The translations under genes and the position numbers were made by a program. The notes beneath the pieces were generated by a model, which saw nothing but the letters and a program-made list of their open reading frames with translations, was not told where the DNA came from and did no database searches. Positions 11,137 to 20,017 of a stretch of DNA of 29,140 nucleotides are shown one piece after another (within the stretch, counting starts at the first letter, position 1; each line of letters begins with the position of its first letter). This DNA comes from Silvimonas sp. JCM 19000 (GTDB lineage Bacteria; Pseudomonadota; Gammaproteobacteria; Burkholderiales; Chitinibacteraceae), in contig BBFD01000013.1 in the NCBI GenBank assembly GCA_001313065.1, positions 1 through 29,140 on the forward strand, written 5' to 3'.

Positions 11137-12604
11137 GCGCGCGTCTGGTTCCTTATCACTTTGCCCGTGACAACGGCGTGGTCGATATCGCCCAGGACGG
11201 CGATGTCATCCACGTGTTGATGCGGCGCGGCGCTGAACTGTCGGCGTTGAGCGAGCTGCGCCGGGTGGCGCAACGCCCGCTGACGGTGGAGCTGGTCGAT
11301 GCCGATGTCTACGATGGCCGCCTGACCCAGCTGTTTTCCAACGCAGGCGGGGCATCGGCCTCGGTGGCGTATGACCTTGAAAGCAATATCGATCTGTCGC
11401 GGCTGGCACAAGAGCTGCCCGAAATCGAAGACCTGCTGGAAACCGAAGACGACGCGCCCATCATTCGGTTGATCAACGCCTTGCTGACCGAAGCGCTGCG
11501 CGAAAACGCCTCCGATCTGCATCTGGAGCCGTTTGAAACCCGTTCCGTAGTGCGTTTTCGCGTCGATGGCAATTTGCGCGACATCCTTGAACCCAAGCGC
11601 GCATTGCACTCGGCGCTGGTGTCGCGAATCAAGGTGATGGCGGGGCTGGATATTGCCGAAAAAAAACGCCTGCCGCAAGATGGCCGGATCACTTTGCGCA
11701 TCGCCGGGCGCCGGTCGATGTCCGGGTCTCCACGCTGCCAACCGGTCATGGCGAACGCGCCGTACTGCGTTTGCTTGATAAATCAGCCGGCCGGCTGGAC
11801 CTGGAAAAAACTGGGTATGGGCCGCGATACGCTGGATATCCTGCAAGGCATGCTCAACCAGCCGCACGGCATCGTGCTGGTGACGGGCCCCACCGGCTCG
11901 GGCAAAACCACCACGCTATACGCCGCCTTGTCGCGCATGGATGCGCAAGTCGCCAACATCATGACGGTGGAAGACCCGATCGAATACGACCTGGATGGCG
12001 TTGGCCAGACCCAGATCAACCCGCGTATCGATATGAGTTTTGCCCGGGCCTTGCGCGCCATCCTGCGCCAGGATCCGGACATCATCATGATCGGTGAAAT
12101 CCGCGATCTGGAAACCGCGCAGATTGCCGTGCAAGCCTCGCTCACCGGTCACCTGGTGCTGGCCACCTTGCACACCAACGATTCGGTCAGCGCGGTCACC
12201 CGGCTGGTTGATATGGCATCGAGCCGTTTCTGCTGGCCTCGTCCTTATTGGGGGTGCTGGCCCAGCGGCTGGCGCGCAAACTGTGCCCGGTCTGCCGCCG
12301 TCCGGATACGCCCCTACCGGATGAACGCCTGGCTTTTGAAGGGATCGACACGCCGGTGATCTACCGACCGGTGGGCTGTGCCGAATGCAACGGCGCCGGG
12401 TATCGTGGCCGTACCGGCATCTACGAATTGTTCCAGGTCGACGAAACCGTACGCACCATGATCCACGCGCGTGCGGCCGAGCTGGACCTCAAAGCGTATG
12501 CCCAACAGCACGGTATGCTGACCATGCGCCAGGACGGCCTGCGCCGCGTTCTGCGTGGCGAAACCAGTCTGGAAGAGGTCTGGCGCGTGACGCGCGAATC
12601 CTGA
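11133..12604 (+). CDS. gspE: Type II secretion ATPase GspE, two frameshifts
   Basis: GspE is the cytoplasmic ATPase that drives pseudopilus assembly. Visible features are the N2 region ([20 protein letters not shown]), Walker [14 protein letters not shown], the Asp box, Walker [10 protein letters not shown], the His box [12 protein letters not shown] and the C-terminal four-Cys zinc site (CPVCRRP and [12 protein letters not shown]). Frames break near 11712 (one C missing, restoring [20 protein letters not shown]) and near 12215. The normally invariant [10 protein letters not shown] reads [11 protein letters not shown] here, because the A run is eight long. The GTG start overlaps the gspD stop. 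gspF and later genes do not follow, so the rest of the system is encoded elsewhere. Confidence 0.93.
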
Positions 12605-12710
12605 GCGTAATCCGCCACCCGCTGACAGCGGCGCGCCGCACCGGCTGCCACAATCCGTACATTCGTCTCAAATAAAAGCGACGCACATGCATGCGCCGCA
12701 CGGGGGCTAG

Positions 12711-13015
12711 ATGGGTCAGCGCGAGCAAAGAACGTCACGGCGTGTTCCGATGAACTGCAAGGTCAAGCTGCGTTCAAGAATTCCAGCATGCCGGCCTATG
12801 GCATCTGCACCGACCTTAGCGTGGGTGGCCTGACTATCCGCAGCAGCTATGTCCCCCGCCCCGATGAAACGTTTGATGTGTTTGTGATGCCGCCCGCCTC
12901 CGGGCCGGGCCCGCGCACGCCGTTTGCGGCGCATGTGCAGGTCAAGCGCTGCCACGAAGTCGAGCGCGGCAAACTCTATGAACTGGGGCTGGCCATTATC
13001 GAGGTGCTGCAATGA
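12711..13015 (+). CDS. PilZ-domain protein (probable c-di-GMP receptor), one frameshift
   Basis: This is a small single-domain protein of about 100 residues. The PilZ binding motifs are both present: RTSRR near residue 7 (RxxxR) and DLSVGGL about 25 residues later ([D/N]xSxxG). Such proteins bind cyclic di-GMP and modulate motility, secretion or exopolysaccharide systems. The frame shifts near 12780 between the two motifs; the ATG at 12711 with upstream GGGGG is chosen because it includes the RxxxR motif. The stop TGA overlaps the ATG of the next gene (ATGA), so the two are probably co-translated. It lies 106 bp after gspE. Confidence 0.8.
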
Positions 13016-13601
13016 AAACATTGTCGTCTTTATGCTGTTTGCTGGCGCTGTGTGCGCCGGCGGCCTTTGCCGCGGATTCCGCCGCCAGCCAACCCGAAGC
13101 CCACGTCACCAAAAAAAATGGCGATACGGTCGAACTGGATACCCAATTCAGCGTGCCGGTGTCGCGCGAAATTGCCTGGGCCGTGCTGACCGACTTTGAA
13201 CATATGACCGCGTTTATTCCCAATCTGGCCTCGAGCAAGGTGCTGGAAAAAAAACGGCAATGTGTGGAAGGTGGAACAGACCGGCAAAGTCAGCGCCGGC
13301 TTGTTCCATGTTAATTACGATTCAGTGCGGGAACTGACGCTGACCCCGCAAACCGAGATCAAGGCCCATACCGTGGGCGGCGATTCGGGTGCCATGGAAA
13401 GCGTGAGTACGCTCAGCGAGAAAAAAACGGTGAGACCGTGGTAAGCTACCGCGCCCAATGGACGCCCAATTCGTCGCTGCTGGGCAGCCTGGCGCTGGCT
13501 CGGCCAAAAAAAACCAGCTACAACGCCAGTTTGCTGCGATGGAACACGAAATGCTCAAGCGCGCCGGCAAGGCCACCGCCTCGGAGCCCGCCAGCCGCTA
13601 G
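13012..13601 (+). CDS. Secreted SRPBCC/START-like protein, several frameshifts
   Basis: An N-terminal signal peptide (LCCLLALCAPAAFAADS) is followed by a coenzyme Q-binding/START-like fold signature: VPVSREIAWAVLTDFEHM, then AFIPNLASSKVLEK and later GAMESVSTLSE and YRAQWTPNSSLLGS. Proteins of this type are periplasmic, about 190 residues long, and presumably bind a lipid or other hydrophobic ligand; the ligand is unknown. Frame breaks occur near 13250 (A run of 8 where 7 is needed), 13425 (7 where 5 is needed) and 13498 (one G missing). The protein ends ATASEPASR at TAG 13599-13601. Its start overlaps the PilZ gene by 4 bp. Confidence 0.72.
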
Positions 13602-13634
13602 CCGCCTAACCCTCAGTTACCAGAACCCGGATGT

Positions 13635-14543
13635 ATGCGTCTTCTTGCTCTCAAAATTGATGTAGACACTTACCGTGGCACGCGCGTCGGCATCCCCGCG
13701 CTGGTCGAAGCGCTGCAACGCCATGGCGCCAACGCCACTTTTCTGTGGAGCCTGGGCCCGGATCACACCGGCCGCGCCATCAAACGCGTGTTCCGCCCGG
13801 GCTTTATGAAAAAAAAGTGTCGCGCACCTCGGTGGTCGAACATTACGGCTTTAAAACCCTGATGTACGGCACGCTGTTGCCCGGCCCGGACATCGGCAAA
13901 CGCTGCGCCGGCATCATGCGCGACGTGGCCGCCGCCGGTTTTGAGAACGGCATCCATACCTGGGACATATCCGCTGGCAAGACGGTGTCGCCCACGCCGA
14001 TGCGGCCTGGACGCAATCCGAAATGAAAGTCGCCTTCGAGCGCTTCCAGAGCATCTTCGGCGCACCAGCGCGCACCCATGGCGCGGCGGTTGGCAAATGA
14101 ACGAACACGCCTACCGCTTCGAACAACAAATGGGCTTGCGCTACGCCTCGGACACCCGCGGCACTCATCCTTTCTGGCCCGTGGTGCGGGGCGAGCTGGT
14201 GCGCGTGCCGCAACTGCCGTCCACACTGCCCACGCTGGACGAACTGATCGGCGTGGACGGCCTGACCCCGGACAATGTGCACGAACACCTGCTGCGCCTG
14301 ACTGCCGAGGAAACCCCCTACGGCCACGTCTACACCTTGCACGCCGAACTGGAAGGCATGAAGTTGTTGCCCGTATTTGAGCGTTTGCTGGAAGGCTGGA
14401 AGGCACAGGGCTACACCCTGGTGTCGACGGCTGATCTGTGCGATTCGATCGATCTGGCGCGCCTGCCGTATCACCATGTCGAGATGGCCGAGATTGAAGG
14501 GCGCAGCGGGGTGCTGGCGGTGCAGGGGGCGGTGTTTCCCTGA
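13635..14543 (+). CDS. arnD: ArnD-like polysaccharide deacetylase family protein, three frameshifts
   Basis: The N-terminus LKIDVDTYRGTRVGIPAL carries the metal-binding Asp pair and the RGTR signature of ArnD, which deformylates undecaprenyl-phosphate-4-deoxy-4-formamido-arabinose on the periplasmic face during lipid A modification. Further matches to the ArnD pattern are FLWSLGPDHTGRAIKR, GIHTWDHIRWQD (after repair), HGAAGWQMN (after repair) and YTLHAELEGMK. Frames break near 13810 (A run of 8), 13967 (one C missing) and 14085. Length, about 300 residues, fits. No other arn gene is next to it, so the exact substrate is inferred from family resemblance. The terminator at 14595-14623 ends the run. 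Confidence 0.8.
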
Positions 14544-14594
14544 TCGGTTCACTTAGGCAAACCTATGCGTTCTGCTTGATAAAAAAAAGAAAAC

Positions 14595-14623
14595 AAGCCC
14601 GCTGTTATCAGCGGGCTTTTTTT
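14595..14623 (+). terminator. Intrinsic terminator after arnD
   Basis: The stem AAGCCCGCT / AGCGGGCTT with loop GTTATC is followed by a run of T. It closes the gspC-to-arnD block and marks the left edge of the Rhs-associated region. Confidence 0.85.
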
Positions 14624-14942
14624 GCAGAGCGCGGCTTTGAATGCGCTGGATCGGCAATATCAAAATATTCGCCATTCTGGCCGGCGTCCAATCTGCTCTT
14701 TAGAGCGCCGTGGATAGGGCGCACGGCAAATGGGCAATCGGCTATGTCCGCGATGAGAACGAAATTGTGATCGATGATGCCGGCGGTTTATGCGCTTTGG
14801 TTGATATGCAGGCAATACGGATCAATTCCTCTGTGTATTCGTTTCTGCTTTGTCTGTTAGCCTATGCTCATTGTGCTCTCCTGCTTCGATATCGAATTCG
14901 GTTTAACAGATTTGACGGGTTTCTTAGGCGAGGAGCAAGCGC
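14624..14942 (+). other. Gap with degenerate coding fragments
   Basis: No intact gene is recognised. Short coding-like stretches exist (for example GYVRDENEIVIDDAGGL from about 14740), and an ORF at 14864-14968 begins MLIVLSCFDIEFGL. That start resembles VVLSCFDIKLDL, the N-terminus of the triplicated gene at 16164-18300. The stretch looks like decayed cassette remains. Confidence 0.35.
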
Positions 14943-15161
14943 ATGCTTTGGGAAAGATTGATACTTAGCGACAGCGACCACGAACATCTGGTTAGTGAGC
15001 TATATTATGGCGGGCAGTTTTTTGCTATTGATGGACCGTGAACAGGGGCGCGCTGCGGTTTGTGTTTCGTTTCCGGATAAAACGGAGAACTTGGCCTTAG
15101 AATTCCTCTGCAAGAGTTTATCGAGAAATTGCAAGAAGCCGCCGATGACTTATGTAATTAG
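14943..15161 (+). CDS. Small acidic protein, probable orphan immunity protein, two frameshifts
   Basis: After repair this is a 70-residue protein beginning LWERLILSDSDHEHLVSEL, continuing DREQGRAAVCVSFPDK and ending EIPLQEFIEKLQEAADDLCN. The T run near 15020 and a short A at about 15101 carry the frame changes. The size, acidity and position inside an Rhs cassette array suggest an immunity protein; no family is named with certainty. A second, truncated version of its C-terminal end follows at 15158-15226. Confidence 0.5.
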
Positions 15162-15226
15162 CGGTTCCCGGAGACTTCGCCGTTCTGGAAATCCCGCTTG
15201 CAGAGATGATTGAAACCAATTGGTGA
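15158..15226 (+). pseudogene. Truncated tail of a paralogue of the preceding gene
   Basis: The reading frame gives AVPGDFAVLEIPLAEMIETNW and stop. It aligns with LALEIPLQEFIEKLQ at the end of the gene at 14943-15161. Only the C-terminal portion survives, immediately abutting the intact copy, as expected from recombination between cassettes. Confidence 0.4.
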
Positions 15227-15366
15227 TTAAGCGTAATCCTTTCGATATTAAATACGACGCTAATCGAATCACTGAGGCACGCCTTGATCCACGCGCGCGC
15301 GGGGTAAATGAAAGTGCGCGTAAAAAAATGCGGCCCAGCGAAATGGGGTTCTGGAAAGGGAGGTAA
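15214..15366 (+). pseudogene. Orphan toxin C-terminal tail
   Basis: An open frame of 50 codons without a convincing start encodes KRNPFDIKYDANRITEARLD and ends RPSEMGFWKGR. Its stop is 4 bp before the ATG of the DUF416 gene, and the ribosome binding site GGGAGG of that gene lies inside this tail. The arrangement (toxin tip end, then immunity start) is that of an Rhs or CDI cassette whose toxin body has been deleted. No toxin family is assigned. Confidence 0.45.
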
Positions 15367-15370
15367 AGCG

Positions 15371-15967
15371 ATGTTAGAGCTAAACGAAGACCAATTACGG
15401 CTGGACCTCGGCGCGCTTAGTCACGAGCATCGCGCATTGTTCGGCCTCTCCCTATGTGAACGTTTATTGCCCAATGCGTCGATTTTTTTGCACAGCGGCA
15501 TAATCTCGATTATTCCGGCTTGAGACAATATTTGAATAGCATTTGGGAAAATATCGACCAAGGACATCAATTCGACTTTTTTCCGTTTGGCCGCCGAATG
15601 CGAGGCAGTTGCGCCTGATACGGAAGACTATGACGATCCACTCGTTTCTTCCGCGTTGGACGCCGTGGTCGCAACCAGTAATCTTCTTCGCTTTATGGTT
15701 GATGACGCCGTGGGCCTTATTGTGGAGATATCAGTACTCGCTTGTGACACTGTGGATATGTACATTCAAGAGGCGGACGGCCTGGATATTGAAGATCCCG
15801 ATTTTGAGCAAAAAATCTTGTCGCATGCGCTGATGCAAGCGGAAATTCAACGTCAAATCGAAGATTTGAGTTTCATCAGCACATTGACTTTGATCGACAA
15901 GATGAATGCCGCGGCGCTAAGAAGCAAATTCAGTAACAAAGTGATCGGTAACATCGGTCTTGCTTGA
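15371..15967 (+). CDS. YjaG/DUF416 family protein, putative immunity protein
   Basis: This protein of about 198 residues follows the DUF416 (E. coli YjaG) pattern: an N-terminal LCERLLPNA, then LRQYLNSIWENI, then the DF-LAAECEAVAPDTEDYDDP block, and a helical C-terminus. Two compensating frame changes sit in T runs at about 15484 and 15580; the frame at the start and the end is the same. The ATG at 15371 is preceded by GGGAGG. Known DUF416 proteins have no settled function. The orphan toxin tail directly upstream makes an immunity role plausible here. Confidence 0.68.
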
Positions 15968-15995
15968 AAAACCAGGCGATGATTGAAATAGGCAC

Positions 15996-16157
15996 ATGCA
16001 TTTTACGGCTGTGATTACATCGCCGTGGCAAAGACTCAGAGCAAAGCAGCACCATCATGAAGAGTTTGATAATTCACAGTCGAATGGTAGGGGCACAGTG
16101 AATAACTCTCAAAAAAATGACAGTTACTTAACCGGCGAATTACATTCATTGAGGTAA
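15996..16157 (+). pseudogene. Orphan toxin tail before the triplicated gene
   Basis: A 53-codon open frame starts at ATG 15996 (HFTAVITSPWQRLRAKQHHH) and ends SYLTGELHSLR at TAA 16155-16157, just before the GTG at 16164. The last 65 bp are related at DNA level to the ends of repeat units 1 and 2 (near 16840-16900 and 17570-17637). The junction is therefore part of the duplicated unit. It may be the remnant of the toxin matching the triplicated gene. Confidence 0.4.
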
Positions 16158-16163
16158 AAAAAG

Positions 16164-16890
16164 GTGAGTTTTTTTTCCATCGAAAGTTCAGAGTTTGTCG
16201 TCCTTTCCTGCTTTGATATCAAGCTGGATTTGATGAAGGAACTGGTGAGAGAACACTTCCGGGACCCCGCCCGTGCGGCCGGTTTCACCTTGAATGAGGG
16301 AAAACTGGATCTAAATACCGTAAATGCAGGCAGACCCTACTACGGTAGCCGGAATCCCATAAAGGCATTAATTTACCAGCCTCTCATTTATATCGATCGA
16401 TGTTTTTTTTATTGCCAATTGCAGCGACGGGTGGCACAGCATGGTCTATCAGCTGTGCAAGAGATTCGAACTGGACTGTATAAGTATTTCCACCAGTCTA
16501 ATGATGACGAATATCCGATGAACTCGATCCGTGTCTACCAAAGCGGAGTTACCAGACGTTTGGTTCGAGCTTTCAAGGATGGCGACCGGTGGGATTTTTT
16601 TTGAGAAGGGCGATCCTGTGCCGTTTGAGCAGGTGGAGAACTATAAGAAAAGGCGAATTCGGGATCGATTGGATCGTGAAAAGCTGCTAACGAGCGTGGA
16701 AAGGGCAGGGCTGGATTTGAAAAAAATCCTGGCGCGTGGGTCACGAATCAAGACACGTTATATATCAATGAATGTAGAACCCCTGGCGGCTGATATGGAA
16801 GAGGGAAGTAACCATTATCTTTTTTTTCAGGACGGGCACGATGAAAAGATCTCAATATTGACCCTCACTCAACTGTCGAACTACATTTAA
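16164..16890 (+). CDS. Triplicated putative immunity protein, copy 1, frameshifts
   Basis: The reconstructed protein is about 220-240 residues: GTG start, FFSIESSEFVVLSCFDIKLD, DPARAAGFTLNEGKLDL, a segment MVYQLCKRFELDCISIS after repair, then RAFKDGDRWDFF and EKGDPVPFEQVENYKKRRI, a basic/acidic helical stretch, and IKTRYISMN. The frame changes lie in the T runs at about 16405 and 16598 and at a base missing near 16499 relative to copies 2 and 3. The family is not recognised. Tandem amplification beside toxin tails suggests immunity. The last 30 residues differ from those of copy 3. Confidence 0.55.
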
Positions 16891-16902
16891 TGAGGTAAGC
16901 CG

Positions 16903-17582
16903 GTGAGTTTTTTTTCCATTGAAAGTTCAGAGTTAGTCGTTCTTTCCTGCTTTGATATCAAGCTGGATTTGATGAAGGAACTGGTGAGAGAACATTTCCG
17001 GGACCCCGCCCGTGCGGCTGATTTCACCTTGAATGAGGGAAAACTGGATTTAAGTCTCGTAAATGCGGGTAGACCCTTTTGCGGCGCGCGGAATCCCTTA
17101 AAGGCATTGATTTACCAGCCTCTAATTTACATCGATCAATGTTTTTTTTATTGCGAATTACCAGGACGGGTGGAATAGCATGGTCTATCAGCTGTCCAAG
17201 AGATTCGACCTGCGTTGCATAAGTATTTCCACCAGTGCTAATGATGATGAATATCCGATTAACTCGATCCGTGTCTACCAAGGTGGAGTTACCAGACGTT
17301 TAGTTCGAGCTTTCAAAGATGGCGACCGATGGGATTTTTTTCGAGAAGGGCGATCCTATGCCGTTTGAGCAAGTGGAGAACTATAAGAAAAGGCGAATTC
17401 GGGATCGATTGGATCGTGAGAAGCTGCTCATGAGCTTGGAAAGGGCAGGACTGGATTTGAAAAAAACCCTGGCGCGTGGGTCACGAATCAAGACGCGTTA
17501 TATATCAATGAATGCAGAACCCCTGGCGGCTGATATGGAAGAGGAACGTAACCATTATCTCTTTTCAGGACGGGCACGATGA
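16903..17582 (+). CDS. Triplicated putative immunity protein, copy 2, frameshifts
   Basis: The coding sequence is nearly the same as copy 1 and starts at a GTG exactly 739 bp after it. The repaired frame gives LSCFDIKLDLMKELVREHF, NSMVYQLSKRFDLRC, SANDDEYPINSIRVYQGG and FEKGDPMPFEQVENYKKRR. The T runs at 16910, 17140 and 17334 mark the breaks. The end after LAADMEEERNHYLF depends on a T run: as read it stops at 17582, and with one base changed it would run to about 17637. The junction to copy 3 (GAGGTAAGCCGGTGAG) matches the junction between copies 1 and 2. Confidence 0.55.
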
Positions 17583-17641
17583 ACAAATCTCAAACATTGA
17601 CCCTCACTCAACTGTCGAACTACATTTAATGAGGTAAGCCG

Positions 17642-18300
17642 GTGAGTTTTTCCATTGAAAGTTCAGAGTTAGTCGTTCTTTCCTGCTTTGATATCAAGCT
17701 GGATTTGATGAAGGAACTGGTGAGAGAACATTTCCGAGACCCTGCCCGTGCGGCTGATTTCACCTTGAATGAGGGAAAACTGGATTTAAGTCTCGTAAAT
17801 GCGGGCAGACCCTTTTACGGCGCACAGAACCCTTTAAAGGCACTAGTTTATCAGCCACTGATTTACGTCGATCAATGTTTTTTTTATTGCGAATTACCGT
17901 GACGGGTGGAATAGCATGGTCTATCAACTGTCCAAGAGATTCGACCTGCATTGCATAAGTATTTCCACCAGTCCTAATGATGTCGAATATCCGAAGAACT
18001 CGATCCGCGTCTACCAAAGCGGAGTAACCAGACGTTTAGTTCGAGCTTTCAAAGATGGCGACCGGTGGGATTTTTTTTCGAGAAGGGCGATCCCATGCCG
18101 TTCGAGCAGGTGGAGAACTATAAGAAAAGGCGAATTCGGGATCGATTGGATCGTGAGAAGCTGCTAATGAGCGTGGAAAGGGCAGGGCTGGATTTGAAAA
18201 AACCCCGGCGCGTGGGTCACGAATCAAGACGCGTTATATATCAATGAATGCAGGACCGTTGGAGGCTGACCGTGAAAATCGAGATCAGTTTAACCAGTGA
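17642..18300 (+). CDS. Triplicated putative immunity protein, copy 3, frameshifts
   Basis: This is the third tandem copy, again 739 bp on. Its start has a T run of five (VSFSIESS) where copies 1 and 2 have eight (VSFFSIESS); both are in frame. Breaks lie near 17880 (T run), 18072 (T run) and 18198. The sequence parts from the other copies after ISMNAG and ends LEADRENRDQFNQ at TGA 18298-18300, probably the natural C-terminus. It overlaps the GTG start of the next gene by 29 bp. Confidence 0.55.
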
Positions 18301-18603
18301 TGAATATTTCCTTTTGGCGGGAGCTGCGCTTCACCTGAGTGGCAACAAGCCAGCGTTCTGTCTTCAACCTCGGCGCTCGTTGTTGAAGAAGACTTTATCG
18401 ATAATATTCGCGATTATTTGATGGACAGCTTGCCTGTATGGGGTTTTGACGGTAATTACCAGCTTAATGATATGGGGCGCACCATGGAGCATCTGATAGA
18501 TAAATTGTTTGTAGACTTATCAGTTTATCTTCGGAAGGCTACGCTTTATATAGAGGATTTAAAAAATAATAACCAAACGCCAAGTGATCGGGTGAAAAAA
18601 TAG
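18272..18603 (+). CDS. Unrecognised small acidic protein, one frameshift
   Basis: A protein of about 110 residues starts at GTG 18272 with KIEISLTSDEYFLLAGAAL and, after a frame change near 18360, continues VVEEDFIDNIRDYLMDSL, then TMEHLIDKLFVDLSVYL, and ends TPSDRVKK at TAG 18601-18603. Its start lies inside the end of repeat copy 3, and its stop abuts the ATG of the next gene, so the three appear to be one transcript. It is acidic and helical, as immunity proteins often are, but no family is recognised. Confidence 0.5.
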
Positions 18604-19084
18604 ATGGTGGCCCCAGTGTCGAATGAAAATCAAGCAGCTGGAATGAGTGAACTCTATCAGGAAATCAGGATATGGCGGAATTTGAATGCAACTTCCGCCA
18701 CACGCTACATGTGCTTTAAAAAAATCTGGCAACAGACCAGTATTGTGTTCAAAGCGCAGATTTTTTTTCCAATTGCCTTTGGATCCGCGAATTGAGGATC
18801 AGTTTGAACGACAGCAAGTGGAGCTATTTATCGAAACGCCTCCGTTGTCCCGGTGCGAATGGTTCACCTCATTGAGCGCCGCGATAGCTCGGCACGATGC
18901 GGATTTCCAATAAAAAAATCTGGATATATGGAACCGCTTTTAATTTGTAGATATCTTTACTACGCAAACCGGCTTGCGCGTTTATCAAGTCGGTACCCGG
19001 CATGCCGAAGCGTCATGGAATTATGCGATAGCGAAACCCACGTATTCGGCGGGGCTTTTGGAGGCAAAGCAAGAGGAGGGCTAA
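18604..19084 (+). CDS. Unrecognised protein in immunity array, several frameshifts
   Basis: The reconstructed protein, about 160 residues, starts at ATG 18604 directly after the previous stop. Its parts, in order, are RYMCFKKIWQQTSIVFKAQI, then FQLPLDPRIEDQFERQQVEL, FIETPPLSRCEWFTSLSAAI, KIWIYGTAFN, FVDIFTTQTGLRVYQVGTRH and SAGLLEAKQEEG, stopping at 19082-19084. Breaks lie in the T run at about 18766 and the A run at 18912, and near 18945. The pieces read continuously, so the gene is probably whole in the organism. It is not recognised; its placement among immunity genes is the only functional hint. Confidence 0.45.
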
Positions 19085-19089
19085 CTGGA

Positions 19090-19601
19090 ATGCAGAATGG
19101 AATGCAGGACGATGATCAAACTGGTGGCGGTTTTTTTTCTGAATTTCTGGCCCCGGATAATCAACTTGCTTTGGTTATAGAAGATGACGGACGCGTTGCC
19201 TACGCATACTTGGTGGATGCAGTTTCACAGAAAATCTGTGGAGATGTGTGGCTCTATAATCGGCTGCCCGCGCCAATTCAGCCAGAGTGGAAGCTCGGAA
19301 ACAATGCTCCATTTCTAAATCCTGCAGAATACGTTAAATCTTTCGACGGATTTTTTTTCCCCCAGCAAGCGCGGATGGTTTTCTTGTGAAATGGCAAACG
19401 GCAGCCGCCAATATTGAGGCGCATATTTTCTTCGAGGGCCTTTTGCTGGCGATTCTGGAGCCTGGCGCTAAGCCGGCCGCTCCGCTTTTGCAAAATGCAA
19501 CGGCCCCTTGGCCAGAATTCTGGAGGGGTGATGAAATTCCCTGTAGGCTCTCTGGAGCCTTTATGGCGCTGCCGCCACCCCATCAGGTATCAAGGCGTTA
19601 A
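19090..19601 (+). CDS. Putative immunity protein (unrecognised), one frameshift
   Basis: This protein of about 170 residues starts at ATG 19090, 5 bp after the previous stop. It contains QLALVIEDDGRVAYAYLVD, then ICGDVWLYNRLPAPIQPEW, FLNPAEYVKSFDGF and, after repair of the T run at 19355, LVKWQTAAANIEAHIFFEGL and LLAILEPGAKP. The compact hydrophilic sequence and operon position suit an immunity protein. The end as read (ALPPPHQVSRR) may be shifted. Confidence 0.5.
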
Positions 19602-19644
19602 GAGCAGCGCTAAGCCCAGCTGCTAGCTAAACAGGAACTGCATT

Positions 19645-19999
19645 ATGAGTAAAGCAAACGAGAGGCCGATACCGCCGGCAGCGGTGAGGGATGGAGATTC
19701 CGTGGAAATGCTTCGTCTATGGATCGCTGAGGAGGGATTACATTGTTCAATAAAAAATCGGGATGTATACCGAAAATGGTGATGTAGTCGAGGCAAACGC
19801 GTGGGGAGTAATTCTTGCTGACGCTGCTCGCCATATCGCTTCCGCTTTGCACAAAGGGTATGCGTTGAATGAGAGCGCTACGCTGGATCAGATATGCGGT
19901 GCTTTTCTAGATCATCTGGTAGAAGAGCAGCCACACATGCAGGGTGGCTTTTTTGAACGAGTCCGAATAACTAATACCCAGGTTGGAGCTTGCATTTAA
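19645..19999 (+). CDS. DUF5076 domain protein, one frameshift
   Basis: The N-terminus IPPAAVRDGDSVEMLRLWIA followed by EEGLHCSIK and, after a frame repair in the A run near 19753, WGVILADAARHIASAL has the DUF5076 pattern of about 100 residues. Members are uncharacterised. ATG 19645 is preceded by CAGGAA. It sits as one more small gene in the array and could be an immunity or accessory gene. Confidence 0.6.
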
Positions 20000-20017
20000 A
20001 TAAGTGCCTTTTTTTAC

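Larger units (their letters stand above)
16164..18240 (+). repeat. Three-copy tandem repeat, period 739 bp
   Basis: Units start at 16164, 16903 and 17642. Copies match closely over about 590 bp in coding and junction sequence and differ at scattered positions, so the duplications are recent but not brand-new. Unit 3 diverges at about 18250. Confidence 0.85.

Noticed and set aside
16164..18300. CRISPR-like interpretation of the regular repeats
   Set aside because: The period is 739 bp, and each unit is a whole coding sequence with no short repeat-spacer pattern.
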